DNA of 64,000 nt from Rostratula benghalensis (Eukaryota; Chordata; Aves; Charadriiformes; Rostratulidae), in NCBI GenBank assembly GCA_013399305.1, contig VXAI01000452.1, positions 73,543-137,542 of the forward strand, given 5' to 3'. Each line of letters opens with the position of its first letter. The stretch's first letter is position 1. The notes beneath the pieces are model-generated. The model searched no databases, had not been told where the DNA came from, and worked only from the letters and a program-made list of their open reading frames with translations. Position numbers and translations under genes: made by a program. Below are positions 10,153-22,135 of the stretch, in pieces.

Positions 10153-12905
10153 CTGTGTGGAGATAAAAAGAGGGATTAAGATTTATTGGGATTATAGAAG
10201 GTATTTAGAAAATGCTTTGTTGCTTAGAAACATTTGCAGTAGTATTGTGATTTACCTGTTGTATTTATAATATTGGTCCTGAATGTATAGTTCACTGATT
10301 TTAAGTTTGCTACACCTCATTAATAAATCAGTACAACCACTTCAATACAGATTTGGTTTAAACTACATAAATTGAGCAGGTTTTCCATGGGAAAAGGGCT
10401 TGATTTAGTGAGGAACATCTACTAAACTGTGACTGAACATTTTAGAAAAATGAATGCTCCTCTAGCTGCACCCACCATTTTGCTTGGCACTAATATCAGA
10501 GCAGATTTCACTTGCACTGCGTTTTTAAATGAAGTTACATAAAATAAAAAGTATATTGCTGGCAGTTGTCCTTTTTTTTTGAACAGTCTGGGATAGGATA
10601 GAGGGCTGGAAAGGGGGTGGGTTTGGACTTTTATTTTTCTGTTTGTTTGTTTGTTTTTCTTTCTTTTTAATGTTGCATGGGTTTGGGTTTTGGTGGTTGG
10701 TTTTTTTTTTCTTTTCTTTTTTTACAGCCATAGAGTGACCCTTGGGAGAATCTCTTAGCTCATGCTCTTTTCCTTGCCTCTGCATTATATTCTTCTCTCA
10801 TTGATTTGCTGATTACAGAGATAAATTAGGTTTTGTACATAAAGATGTTCTTCTATAAATTATAGATGCCTTGCTTTTCAGTCTGTGAGCTATAGTTGAC
10901 TAAAAATACCTTTGATTTATTTTGACATTATTTTCAGCATATTTAATCACTTTTATAGGCTTGAAAGTCCAAGCATGTTAATCATGCTTGGCTGTTTGTA
11001 CTGAAGATAGCTAAATGAGTCCCCTCTATGTTGAGGTCTACAAAAACTGGTACATGCCTTAAGTTGACAAGTCTTTTCTTAAGCTAGAGGTAGATCAAGA
11101 CCACTAATCATAATTTATGCTATGATGCTAAGCCAGAACCAAAATTTTCTTGGTGAATTCTGAAAGATATAAGAAAATATTTCTATTTTAGAGACCTTTA
11201 CGTGAGTCTTTTGATAAAATCCTTTAAAAAAACATTGAGTTTGAGGTTTCTACCAGCTGAAAATACAGTTAATAGGCTAAATACCTTGGCAAACCTCTGT
11301 AACATAATTTAGCTAATGTACACTAATGTGTAGTTGGGATATTTGTTTTGCCCTCTATCTGCAACACTGCCAAACTGTTTTTTTTTTTTTTATCAGAAAA
11401 TAACCTCTGGAAGGTCAGGCCTGAAATCTGATCTTTAAAATGGTCTAATTTTTTCTACACAGTTTGCGGCCCTATTACATTTAGCTTTTGCAAATATGCT
11501 TACAGCTATAACGTCCATGAACTTTTTCCTGTAGACTATTATCTGTTCTCATGTTTCTTCAGCTTCTATATCTGTCTTTCTCACCTTGGTTATTAATTTT
11601 TGAAAAATACTCAACTCTTTCATGTTAAAGAACAAGTAGCATCATTCCTTATGTCTACTATTTTATATCATATTAAATGTAATTCCTATCTGCATTTTTA
11701 TGTGACAAATTCTGTCAATGCACATATACTGGTTTCGCTATATTCTATGTGAAAAATTTTAGAATTCATTCTTTTATAATTTTCACTATATTGACTATTT
11801 GGGATGAAAAATTGCCCTTGATCTAATATTAAAAGGAAGTTACAGGAAGAAGTTACTGTCTCAGAGTTAGTTAATATGAAATCATTTTTTTGAGTGGAAA
11901 ACTGCCCAATAGTGGTTGATATATATATAATTTAACTGTTATCCATATTGGAGTAACTCACATCTATTAATTTTTCAGTGATGACATTAAAATATATCAG
12001 AGACCCAAAACTATAGTCAGCTTTCGAGACCAGGGGATCAGATCTTTATGTCTTTGGTGCACAAATCCAGGGAGGACTGAGGTCATGTGATCCAAGCACA
12101 TAATGGAAATGACAGAGTTTCCTGCCTTAGGATGGACTACACCTAAGGGGGGGAGGAGGTGAGGCTTAAGACTTGGCATTATTCTGACAGAAATCCCAAG
12201 CAAGTGACAGAAAGGTCATTATCAGGTACTTCAAAAGCAACAAAAAATTATATCACTACTTGGCACTTCTGGTATAGCAAATAGAATGCATTTTACTGGA
12301 ATCTGACTGAAATTCTTTCTTGATTTTGACTCTTAACACAAGGGACATTTAATACTATTATATTCTATCCTATCTACTCTAGCTGTGCACATTCATCTTA
12401 CTCATTTTTTTCAAATCCTATTAATCTCAGGATTAGATAATATCTCATAGCAAGTACCTTCATATGCTAATTATGTATTCTGTAAATCAGCTCTCTGGAT
12501 TTAGAATTGCTTCATAATTAAATTGATTGGCCTATATATATTTAAAAAAAAAAAAAAAAAAAAAAAAACCAACCCAAAAAGAAAATAAAGAATAGCTCTA
12601 TCTTTTAATTTATTTCCTGTAAAGTGTACTTTATTTGTAGATGTCTATTTACCACTTGTTATTGATGTTATCTTTGAATGTTCCTAATCCTTAGAATACC
12701 TCCCTCCATTTAAGTTCTTCTATATGTCTAACCCTTCAGGACCCAATTCAGTTCCCACAGTAGGAAATAATACTCATGAGAAGTTTCATATTCTACTGTT
12801 TTTTAAATGATTGAACATACCTTCAAGGTATACTTTCTAAGCAGAATATCAGAATACATATTTTTAGCATTCTTGTCAAGCTCCTTTCCATGGGTATTCT
12901 AATAA
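10153..12905. other. AT-rich stretch with T- and TG-rich tract
   Basis: This is mostly AT-rich unique sequence. A T/TG-rich low-complexity tract lies at about 10571-10724, with (GTTT)n at 10641-10658. A 25-base A run occupies 12544-12568. At 12142 (minus) there is a strong C/T-rich acceptor-like tract ending TTAG, but the open segment below it lacks a good donor, so no exon is annotated. Confidence 0.5.
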
Positions 12906-13370
12906 CACAGAATCATAGAAAGATTGACGTTGGATGGTGACTCTGGAGGTCACCTAGTCAACCCACTGCTCAAACCAGGATCAGCTAGGGGAGGCTTTTT
13001 AATGCGATGCCCAGCTTGGTCTCAAATATCTCCATGAATGAAGACTGCACAGCTTCTCTGGGCAACTTGTGCCAGTGTTGAACTCCCCTCGAAGAAAAGA
13101 GAAAATTCTTGTATTTAAATGGAATTTTCTGTACTTCAGTTTGTTCCCATTGCCTCTTGCCATTTCACTGAGCACACTAAAAGGAACCTGGCTCTATCCT
13201 TTTTGAACCTTTTTGAATATATCCTTTTTGAATATATACTGATTGGTAATAAGGTTCCCCCGGCACTTCTCCAGGCTTCTCTCTTCTCCAGGCTAAACAT
13301 TCCCAGATCATTCAGCCTCTCCTTACAGGCTTCATAGTCCTTTGCTGACCATGCTTACCCTGCAGGCCAT
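12906..13370 (-). mobile_element. CR1 LINE 3' fragment, degraded
   Basis: Seen: the plus strand starts CACAGAATCATAGAA, the reverse complement of a CR1 3' octamer tail. It continues with diverged antisense CR1 3' sequence, recognisable at GGTCACCTAGTCAACCC near 12949, at TTCCCATTGCCTCTTGCC near 13145, and at a CTTCTCCAGGCTAAACATTCCC block near 13280. The last corresponds to the C-terminal ORF2 region of CR1. The copy is much more diverged than the one at 20.3 kb and has no long frame. Inside it, the 15-mer CCTTTTTGAATATAT is present twice in exact tandem (13208-13237), with a partial third copy before it. Confidence 0.85.
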
Positions 13371-16300
13371 TGTTTTTATAACATAAAGAAAATCTGCTGT
13401 TGAGCATATTGGACATTGTTGCTTTATATTCTAAATATACTTGAAGCAAGTTCTGAACTTACGGAGTTCTTAGAGAGTAACATAGTAAGATTGTTATTTG
13501 CTACCTGAAGGAATATGAAAGCTTTCTTTCATTATTTGATGGTTTAGTGCATTATTAGTGGTGGGATCTTGAAAGTGCTCAGTGTTGACTTAGATCTGTT
13601 CCCTGTTAATTCAGTGGGAGTCTTATTACTAACTTCAGTATAAGCACAATAACGCCTGCATGTAGCATGCTTTTGAAAATCCCACCTAGTAGAAAATACT
13701 ATTTATATATGTTCTTTTTTTTTTTTTTGTCTCATAAGCCTCTTTATTTTTGATTCACTAATGTACATTCATATCCTCTGTACTGTGAGTTTTAAGACTT
13801 TTTTTCTATTTTCTTTGATCCACTTGTTCCTTTCATTTGAACTTAAGCATGACATTTCATTTATCCAATATTTAAATTATATTTTTTTCATCCAATCTGG
13901 CATATTTTGGAAGACATTCATGAGCAAGAGAAATTAAAATTAAGACCTTGCTGAATTGTTTTAAGAAAACCTGGAAGTTTAAAAACTTTGAGTTCAAACT
14001 TATTTAATTTTCCAAAATGACTGTTTTTAGAAGTATTTTATGAATGGGTCATATTTCTGTACACATACATCTTTATAAACAAGTCTGTAGAGTGTTTAAA
14101 TCAGAATTCTTTCAGGGGAATAAAGCAACTGAGCCCTTATGAATCTATTTACAAGAGCCTAAGACTGAATGTGCTACTTCCAAAACCACTAATGTTCTGA
14201 ACAATTCCTGTATGCAAAGAAGATTTAAATTAACAGAATTTTACCTACTGCATTCTTACTATTTTCAGGAGCTACAGGCATAAATTTAGTTTAAACAAAT
14301 AGGTAACGATATGGGTGACTCTTTTTGACCAAATGCCAAATGATCAGAGTGAGTATCTTCACTGAGTTTTCATAACTATCTCCAATATACTTTTCAGTCC
14401 TCTCTTGGCTTCAGTATCTACCATTATGAAAGGGCTTCCACCAAGTTTTCTTTCCTCTGTCCATTTGAATTTTTGAGGCTATTTTACATTAAAAAATAAT
14501 AATTGACATTGCTTTACTGCCCATGACAATATTTTGTATTCTTTTAAGGTAAAAGCTTACTTGTAATAATGAATAAATGAAATGAAAAGTATTCATAGCT
14601 AGAGAAGGAAAATGGAGAAAGCATTTTCTTTTGTTCATCTTGTCTCTGAAGAACTAGAAAAGATCTTTTTACTGCTCCTCAGTAGAGATACTTAGAAAAG
14701 CAAGGCTTAAACTGAATTTGTACTACTGTGTACCAAGATGAAAGAAAGTCCTTGTCTAACCTTGGTAATAGGTGAGGAAGATGGAAGATTATAGCGCTAA
14801 CAGTCATGAGGAAAATGCAAACAGACTTGTTACCAAATAAGGGAAGAATATTGCGTTTAAACCCTGCATTCATCAAACAGTTGCATATAACTTTTGTGAC
14901 TTTATCATTAAGTATTTTAATTCAAGGTGTTTTTATTTTAACTTGCTCAGATTGTCCACTCAGAAGTAATCAATAATTTTAGTTATTGCTCTATTTGTTT
15001 TATTGCTGCAAATACACAGAAGTGATCTACAAAAATGTTTTGATATATGACTGACTATAAGAGTGAAGTATGCTGATTATGCCTCTAAGTCATTCTACCA
15101 AGGCTCCCATAAAGGTCACAAAAGCTAGAGCATGGGAAGCCAGACCCCCCCCCAGCAGAAATGTCATCCTGCCACTAAGAAAAGAGGAATGGCAGGACCA
15201 ACAGAGAGGCCACTTCTGTTAAAAGAAGTTAGAAACATCAGACAATAGCACAGACTGTCTAGTTTTCAGCTTGTAACAACTCAGCCAAAATACAGCACCT
15301 TTTTCTTTCTTCCCAGCTATTGTAAGTAACATTCCACCTTACAGAGAGACTAGTTCTGATCATTGTGGTTATAACAGGCAGATATAATTTCATTCCAACA
15401 TGTTTTTCAGTTTCATTTTTAGTAAGGGTAATTATTTGAATTCCTGCTTCTGTCTACTAAGAAAGTTGTAACAAATTTATCTCCTAAAATATAAAAATAG
15501 TTGTCCTGATTCAATGAAAAGTTTCATCCAGATCAATGTTATACCAGCCAGTAGTGAACATTCAAACAGATAATACATAACATAAAGCCAGTAGTGGATG
15601 TTTTTCTGGAAGTAAGTACAATTTTGCTCTATTTCTGCTCTCTACATTTTATGTCAAACCTACCTTTTAAAATCCTGAAATAAATGTTAGGAATGATGAA
15701 ATAATTAATCAACAATTACTTTTTTCTATTTCTAATTTTTATATGCAATGAATTAAATTATTTTCCTTTTGTTTTATTAAGATGTGCTTTTGAGAAGATT
15801 TTATTTCAAATAATATTTTGGACACTTGGCTAAGAAACAAAACTTATATGTCCTAGTCCATAAAAGTATAATGTGTGGGGTATGAATTCAGTAGATTCTG
15901 ATTTACATATGGTGTAATTGCAGCAGTATATCGCCGCCATTTAAGTCATCAGAAAATTGTGAAGGGCAGAAATTGCGTAAATCATCTTTGCTGGTGATGT
16001 TTCAAGTTACTTTAACTGCTGAATACAGAACAAATATAAAGAGTGAACCAAATTTACTCCAAAACCCCAAACAAACTAAAAAACCCAATGAACCCAAAAT
16101 TTACAACATCCTGCAAGACAAAAAAAAAAAAAAAGACCCCATGAGGCTCAAATTCTAGAAAGCAATTATTTTTTTTTCTGCCTGTAAAAGCATTTTATGA
16201 ACCATTGATTCCAGTCTGCCAAATACTTAATTTTTTTCCTCTTAAAAAAAAAAAAAAAAGTCTGTGACCTATTTTCTTGTCTTTACATGTTTTGGTGCTG

Positions 16301-19300
16301 GCCACGGTAAAGAGGAAAATCATGTCATGTAACTCTCCTGTGAAAATTTACATGAAAACAACATTTATCAAAAACAAGACTTTCACCACTCTAAGGAATG
16401 TTTTACCAATCTCTCCAAGTTAAAATCTCTCCAAACCCAGATTTGATTACTGCATGTAGAGCAGGCAGATAGGCCACTCAGATATTGATGTTGACAGTGT
16501 TGTAATTTTTTGTCATGAAATACTTTTTTTCTGATACTGTTTTCTCTGTTTCTTAATGTGCCATGTCTCTGTATTTCTAATACTGTCTATCCTTTATGCT
16601 GGGTCAAAGATGGCTTCATCTCCTGATCTGGGAATGACTGTTGGTCAAAACTCCTCATTGCCTGGAATTTGGCATGATTTGGCATGAAAACATAAAGCCC
16701 AGCCCAAATACATCTTCAGTCATGGCTGCTCCCATACTGCTTACGTCAAGAGTCTTTTAGTTTAACTAGGAGTCTTTTTTGTATTATATTGTGTATATTC
16801 TGCAGAACAATTTCAAGAAATGAAGACTGATTAAAGAAGAGAAGAAATTACAACATGATGAAGGTATGAAGGTGAGTGTAGTAAAAAAAAAAAAAAACCA
16901 AACAAACAAAAAAAAAAACTTCCATAAGCAGAGGGGCTAAATACAGTAAAAAAAATCCAGAATCTGTAGCTACCAATGGTATGTGTTCAGGCCTCTCTCT
17001 TGTAAGTGTAACAATGCTTGATTACAGGAAAGGTGCATCCCTTACTTTTGAAGATGGCAGGATTTTGGAAACAGACAATCCAGAAATATGAAGATAAACC
17101 TAAAGAAAGCAGGTGGTCTCTTATAGTCTGTTACTCTGCTTCTGTCTCCACCAAAATGCCTTCCCTCTGGATATACAGATCACACAGGAAAAATACGCAA
17201 TAAAAATTACAGTGATAACATGTAGAAAATAGAAAGCATGTTTAATACAATGAACTAATGAATTTAATCACTGAGAACATGACATGATTGTGTGAAATGC
17301 ATTTGCATAAATGTCACCTTTGTTATCTTAAGCTAATGTTTATACAGTGTAACAAAGAAAAAAAATATATGCATTGATGCTCTGTATGATTCTGCTATGG
17401 TCCATTCCTAACTGCTTTCTTCCTTACTTCTTCCTTTCTTCCTTCTGTTGACACCAGAACACATCTCACCCTTTGATGAGTGAGCTCAACTTACTGAGCA
17501 AGTAGTTTGGTTGCTGGGTTAGTTGCCTCCTTGCTTTTGATGAGCAAGTCAAGTCAAGTAAACTGTTCACGTTACATATAGGAAAGATTTAGGACCACAT
17601 AATTAGAGATGAAGCTATAAGGGCAGGAAGAGAACTGATTCCTACATGAGTCTCAGCTTAAACCGATGTGAAACCTTGAGTGTACAGGCCTAGGAAATCA
17701 GAGTGGCTAGGGACAGTTGCACTGGATGCTCAGAATGGTACTTCCATCCCAGTCAGTTGCATGTATGTTAACACACCGGAGGTAATTTCATGAATGAGTG
17801 CATATTCACTGTCTTCTGAACACAAGATCTGACCTGTAAATGGTGTAAAGTAGCATACCTGTGCTGCCTTCAATAAATGCATATTACTTTAGGTCGTCTG
17901 AAGCCCTCCTCTGTGTGATTAGCACAAGGAGTCTGACTTGGGAGATTGAACTATAGAGTGAATGAAACAATGAAAAAGGGTAGGATAGGACTAATCCAGA
18001 CAAAAATCAGAAATAATTAAATCACTAAAAGAAAGAGTTTACTAAAACCCAGGAAGTCTGCTTTATGGCTAAACATCTGTGAATCTGTATTGTAATATGA
18101 AAAGCAACTGTTAACAACTTCAGCATCCTAAATTTAGTGCACTTTAAATTAGAAGAATCCTTTTGTATTTTAGGTCTAAATCAATATTTTAAAGATTTGC
18201 AGACCTGGGACACTGATCAAAGTTCTCTGTTTTCTTTCAATATCTGGAAATCAAATCTAGAATGCTTGACCTAAACCTGGGCCTGAAGTTTGTACTATAG
18301 ACATGGCAGTTTTATGAACTTTTTCCTGTTTTTAAACTTTTAGTTTTTCTGTTGCTTCCAGAATACACCAGAGTTTGATGTGCTCAGCTTCCGCTTCTGT
18401 GGGCACTTTATCAAGTAGTCCTTCACTGCTTGACCAGTTTACAATTGGCAGCCAATATGGGTGAAGTCTTAAAAATGGTCTGGAGCCTCTCATGTTCACT
18501 GGTCATGGCTGAAACTGTTGACATCTAAGTGACTGTGTCCTTCTCTACTCTATAATTTTCAAATTATTAAATAGCATGTTCAATGCTTTGTATTTCAGGC
18601 CATAAATAATTAGATGATGAAGGGCCTCAATGAGTCTATTTTCAAAGAAAAGCAGGATTAGTGAGGACACTAATGGTCTCATGACACCTTGTCTTCTGAA
18701 GCAGCTCTCTCCTGGGTCTGTAACACCTGAAGTTTCTTCAAGATATGTAGCTTTTTACCAAGAGAAAATATGTTCAGAGCTATGTGTAGCAAGGGCTAAA
18801 TAATAAGGGGAAAGAGGGCACCAAACAGAGAGGAAATATGCTTCAGCCAGCTGTTGGCAGCTACTTGACAAGAGATCCTGGGAGATGGGCAGGACCACAA
18901 AGAATCTGGGAAAGCCAGCTGACTACTCACAGGTGGCAGGAAAGGTTTTGCAAGGCTTGATTCTAAAAACCGACACCATGATTTTAGAATTCATATTCTC
19001 ACGTGTTGGGGTTTTTTGGGGTTTTTTTTAATCAGAAACATGTATTTCACATAACAGATTGCATTTCAAAATAACTCTCAAAGGAATACAGAACTGATGA
19101 GAATTCATTAGTTAGTGACAAGCAGCAAGTTATTTTTAAAATCACTAGCATAAGGGCAGGTGAATTAGTCTCATAGAAACTAATCTATATGAATGATTTA
19201 AAATGTGATTAGATTAAATGTTAATCACCCACTGTGATATTGAAACACTGCATAGTTGATGTTTTTATTCACCAATAAATAAGTTCAGTGTATTATAAAT

Positions 19301-20266
19301 TAACAAATTAACATTTCACATATTTCCTAGAGAGATCTAGTATCATGCTTATACCAAAAGATACTTAGATGATGATATCTGTACCTTTCCTCTCCTTTTG
19401 TTTAGATTTTGAAATAAAGGATCCTCTATCCATTTTGGGTTTTGGTGGTTTTTGTTTTGTTTTTGTTTTGTTTGTTTGCTTGTTTGTTAGCTTTTGGGGT
19501 TTTTTAGTGATTTGTTTTTGTTTTGGTTTGGTTTTTTTCCTTTTGAAATGAAAGTTACCCTATATTAAAGAATCAACAAAAAAAGGAATGTTTCTCTACT
19601 AAGAGATGCAGGCACTAGTGAAATCAATAGACCTGGCCCTGTAGTTTTAAGTCTCCTTGCTCAGTGGCAGAGTGGGATTGTTTTGTTTAAGAATTTTCAT
19701 GGCTTTTAAACCATGTCTCTGTGTTCTAATATCAGTTAGACTTTCTATGCTTTAATGGCATTAGTCAAAGCAGATCCATAACTGGACCACTTTGCTAGTA
19801 AAACTTGACAGTGATGTGCTAGTGTGAAAGCAAAAGCAGTGCGTATGCATAAATATGAATGTTTACATAAATATATATGTATGTGTGTATAAGACAAGCT
19901 ACATGAGGACTTCCTGAAAGATGACAATCAAATACTCTTATACCAACTCTTCAACAAAACTGTGCAATGCAAATTTCTCACGTGGATTTGGCTTCAGTTC
20001 CCCATTCTTTTTTTTATATCTGCCACACAGAACTTTTTCATAGATCAATTATAATAGGAAAATTGAAGTTTTAGTTGTTGACAACCTCTAGGTCATTGAT
20101 AGACAAACATTTCAAGGATGTGTAGCCACATTAATTGGACGTTACAACTAAAGAAAACTTCAAAAGTTCCACTGCTGAATAGCTCAGAGTTGACATTTAA
20201 CATACCTGACTTGGTTTTCAGAGTTCTCACTCTGAAAGGAGCGAGGAGAAGGGCAATTTACACCTC
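13371..20266. other. long AT-rich stretch without supported gene
   Basis: I see no gene or transposon in these 6.9 kb. Homopolymers include A-rich 16883-16919 and a (TTTTG)n-like tract at about 19433-19539. An exon-like minus-strand segment (15099-15174) has a good acceptor but a weak donor, and its phase does not fit the other candidates. Other minus-strand ORFs (for example 14679-14876) are AT-driven and unconvincing. Confidence 0.5.
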
Positions 20267-21255
20267 TCACAGAATCACAGAATCACAGACTAGCAGGGAT
20301 TGGAAGGGACCCTGAACAATCATCTAGTCCAATCCCCCTGCCAGAGCAGGAACAGCTAGATCAGGTCACACAGGAACGTGTCTAAATGGGTTTTGAATGT
20401 CTCCAGAGAAGGAGCCTCCACCACCTATTTGGGCAGCCCGTTCCAGTGTTCCACCACTCTCACCGTGAAGAAGTTTTTCCTCATATTTAAGTGGAACCTC
20501 TTGTGTTCCAACTTGTACCCATTGCCCCTTGTCCTATCATAGGCTGCCACTGAGAAGAGCCTGCCTCCATCCTCCTGACACTCACCCTTTCCATATTTAT
20601 AAACATGAATGAGGTCACCCCTCAGTCTCCTCTTCTCCAAGCTCAAGAGACCCAGCTCCCTCAGCCTTTCCTCATATGGGAGATGCTCCACTCCCTTCAT
20701 CATCTTTGTGGCTCTACGCTGGACTCTCTCAAGCAGTTCCCTGTCCCTCTGGAACTGAGGGGCCCAGAACTGGACACAGTGTTCCAGATGGGGTCTCACC
20801 AGGGCAGAGTAGAGGGGGAGGAGAACCTCTCTGGACCTCCTGACCACAGCCCTTCTAATACACCTCAGGATGCCATTGGCCTTCCTGGCCACCAGGGCAC
20901 AGTGCTGGCTCATGGTCATCCTGCTGTCTACCAGGACCCCCAGGTCCCTTTCCCCATCACTGCTCTCCAACAGTACAGTTCCCAACTTGTACTGGTACCT
21001 GCAGTTGTTCTTGCCCAGATGTAGGACTCTACACTTGCCTGTGTTCAATTTCATTAAATTTATCTCTGCCCAGCTCTCCAGCCTGTCCAGGTCTCTCTGG
21101 ATGGCAGCGTGGCCTTCTGGTGTATCAGCCACTCCTCCCAGTTTTGTGTCATCAGCAAACTTGCTGATCATGCATTCCATTCCCTCATCCAAGTCATTGA
21201 TGAATATGTTAAACAGTACTGGTCCCAGAACTGATCCCTGAGGGGGATCTGACTG
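20267..21255 (-). mobile_element. CR1 LINE, 5'-truncated, relatively intact
   Basis: Seen: the plus strand starts with TCACAGAATCACAGAATCACAG, the reverse complement of tandem CR1 tail octamers (here GATTCTGT-type). It reads back through the 3' UTR and the C-terminal part of ORF2 as far as the PQGSVLGP region. About 1 kb remains of an element that is usually about 4.5 kb; the 5' part is missing, as is normal for CR1. The frame is open for most of the copy, so it is younger than the other CR1 copies here. The truncation point lies at about 21245, immediately beside the insertion site of the solo LTR at 21262-21689. Confidence 0.93.
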
Positions 21256-21348
21256 AGCTACTGAAGGTCTGAGCTTAGCTAGCCTCAGTAAATCTTCAAG
21301 TGTTACACAACTGATAAAAGAGGATGTGCTGGAACTCCTCGGCCACAA
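20425..21348 (-). pseudogene. CR1 ORF2 reverse-transcriptase remnant fused to antisense LTR sequence
   Basis: Seen: a 307-codon open frame. Residues 1-29 come from the antisense strand of the solo LTR, residues 30-31 (VA) from its 6-bp target duplication, and the rest from CR1. RT landmarks are PQGSVLGP at about residues 36-43 (palm motif B) and FADD at 64-67 (the YxDD-equivalent catalytic box, both aspartates present). The downstream CR1 C-terminal domain ends at HWNGLPK. The usual CR1 sequence continues (LPREVV...), so the stop at 20425 looks like a premature mutation. The upstream palm motif A, the fingers and the endonuclease domain are absent, so the fragment cannot be an active transposase. 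The ATG lies in the LTR and is probably fortuitous. The three overlapping plus-strand ORFs are shadows. Confidence 0.85.
21256..21261. repeat. 6-bp target-site duplication, left copy
   Basis: AGCTAC lies immediately before the TG of the solo LTR and matches 21690-21695 exactly. A 6-bp duplication is typical of alpha/beta-type (ERVK-like) retroviral integration. Confidence 0.85.
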
Positions 21349-21689
21349 GCCCTGGGGGAGCGAGACAAGCTAATCAAGGAAGACAGATAAGGAGGAACTG
21401 GGGAATTTTGAGAATGTTTACTCCCTGGGACCCAAAAGGGAAACAGAGTGCTTGCTTTGTGTTGGGCACTAAGTCTTTCTTAAACAGGATGCATTGTTTA
21501 ACCTGAAAGCTGTGAGAAGGTTAACAACCAATCAGTAGGTGCTTTGTGTAATGAATCAGCCAATCTGTAAGGAACACGCCACCTTCTGATTTGTGTGTAT
21601 AGCTTTAACTTGTATAAAAGTAGGTAAGCAGCTACAATAAATCGACACTTTGCTTGCATCAAGCTGCGTCCCGTCTCTCAATCGCGGCA
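21262..21689 (+). mobile_element. solo LTR of an endogenous retrovirus (428 bp)
   Basis: Seen: it begins TGAAGGTC, ends CGCGGCA, and is flanked by the perfect 6-bp duplication AGCTAC. CCAAT boxes lie at 21528-21532 and 21560-21564. A TATA box (TATAAAAG) lies at 21613-21620 and an AATAAA signal at 21636-21641, followed by a GC-richer R/U5 segment (TGCGTCCCGTCTCTC). The order U3 promoter, poly(A) signal, U5 gives plus orientation. There is no internal retroviral sequence beside it, so it is a solo LTR produced by LTR-LTR recombination. The 6-bp duplication suggests an alpha/beta-type ERV; the name of the family is not known to me. Exact flanks and intact signals suggest a fairly recent insertion. 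It sits 3' of the CR1 truncation point and provides the first codons of the antisense ORF at 20425-21348. Confidence 0.88.
21613..21641 (+). promoter_or_regulatory. LTR TATA box and poly(A) signal
   Basis: TATAAAAG (21613-21620) and AATAAA (21636-21641) lie 15 bases apart in the LTR. This is the compact core promoter plus polyadenylation arrangement known from avian retroviral LTRs. Whether it is active here cannot be told from sequence. Confidence 0.7.
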
Positions 21690-21695
21690 AGCTAC
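21690..21695. repeat. 6-bp target-site duplication, right copy
   Basis: AGCTAC follows the terminal CA of the LTR and matches 21256-21261 exactly. Confidence 0.85.
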
Positions 21696-21880
21696 CAAAG
21701 ACCAGGGAGACAATATAGCATGAAGTGTCATAGTATTAGCCAAAAAAGTTCTCAGAGAGGACCATTTAGATTCCAATGGAGAAAGCATGAAGGCTCAGCC
21801 TTGAAACCTTATTCATGAATAGAGATGGCCATCAAGATCAGCCAACTTTATGGAGATGATGATTTTTTGGTATTAATTAT

Positions 21881-21985
21881 CACAGAATCATAGAATGGTT
21901 CAGGTTGGAAGGGGCCTTAAATATCATCGAATGCCAACATCCCTGCCATAGGCAGGACACTGCAAGTTGCTCAGAGCCCATTAGG
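21881..21985 (-). mobile_element. CR1 LINE 3' tail fragment
   Basis: The plus strand reads CACAGAATCATAGAATGG and then TTCAGGTTGGAAGGGGCC, the reverse complement of the CR1 3' tail and the end of its 3' UTR. It continues to about 21985 (GAGCCCAT). Only about 105 bp remain. It faces the plus-strand CR1 tail at 22577, giving an inverted pair of CR1 tails. Confidence 0.88.
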
Positions 21986-22135
21986 ACATGCTAACTAATC
22001 AGTGAATGGTCTGTAAAGTTAAGTAGCCTATGTTTGGTCCCATAATGATAAAACTGCCATTTGAAGCAAAAAACATTTGAAAAAGGCAGCAATAAAGAAC
22101 AAGTTTCATGTGGAATTACACAAGTATGTAAAGTG

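Noticed and set aside
11997..12142. Minus-strand segment after a C/T-rich acceptor (CCCCCCCTTAG)
   Set aside because: The acceptor looks strong only because of a C run, and the only in-phase donor (TTGG/GTCTCT) is poor.
15099..15174. Minus-strand segment with TTTTCTTAG acceptor
   Set aside because: The donor (CTTG/GTAGAA) is weak, the segment includes a G9 run, and its phases do not connect the other candidates.
20605..21241. Plus-strand ORFs of 139 and 123 codons
   Set aside because: They are the reverse-strand shadows of the CR1 reverse-transcriptase fragment.
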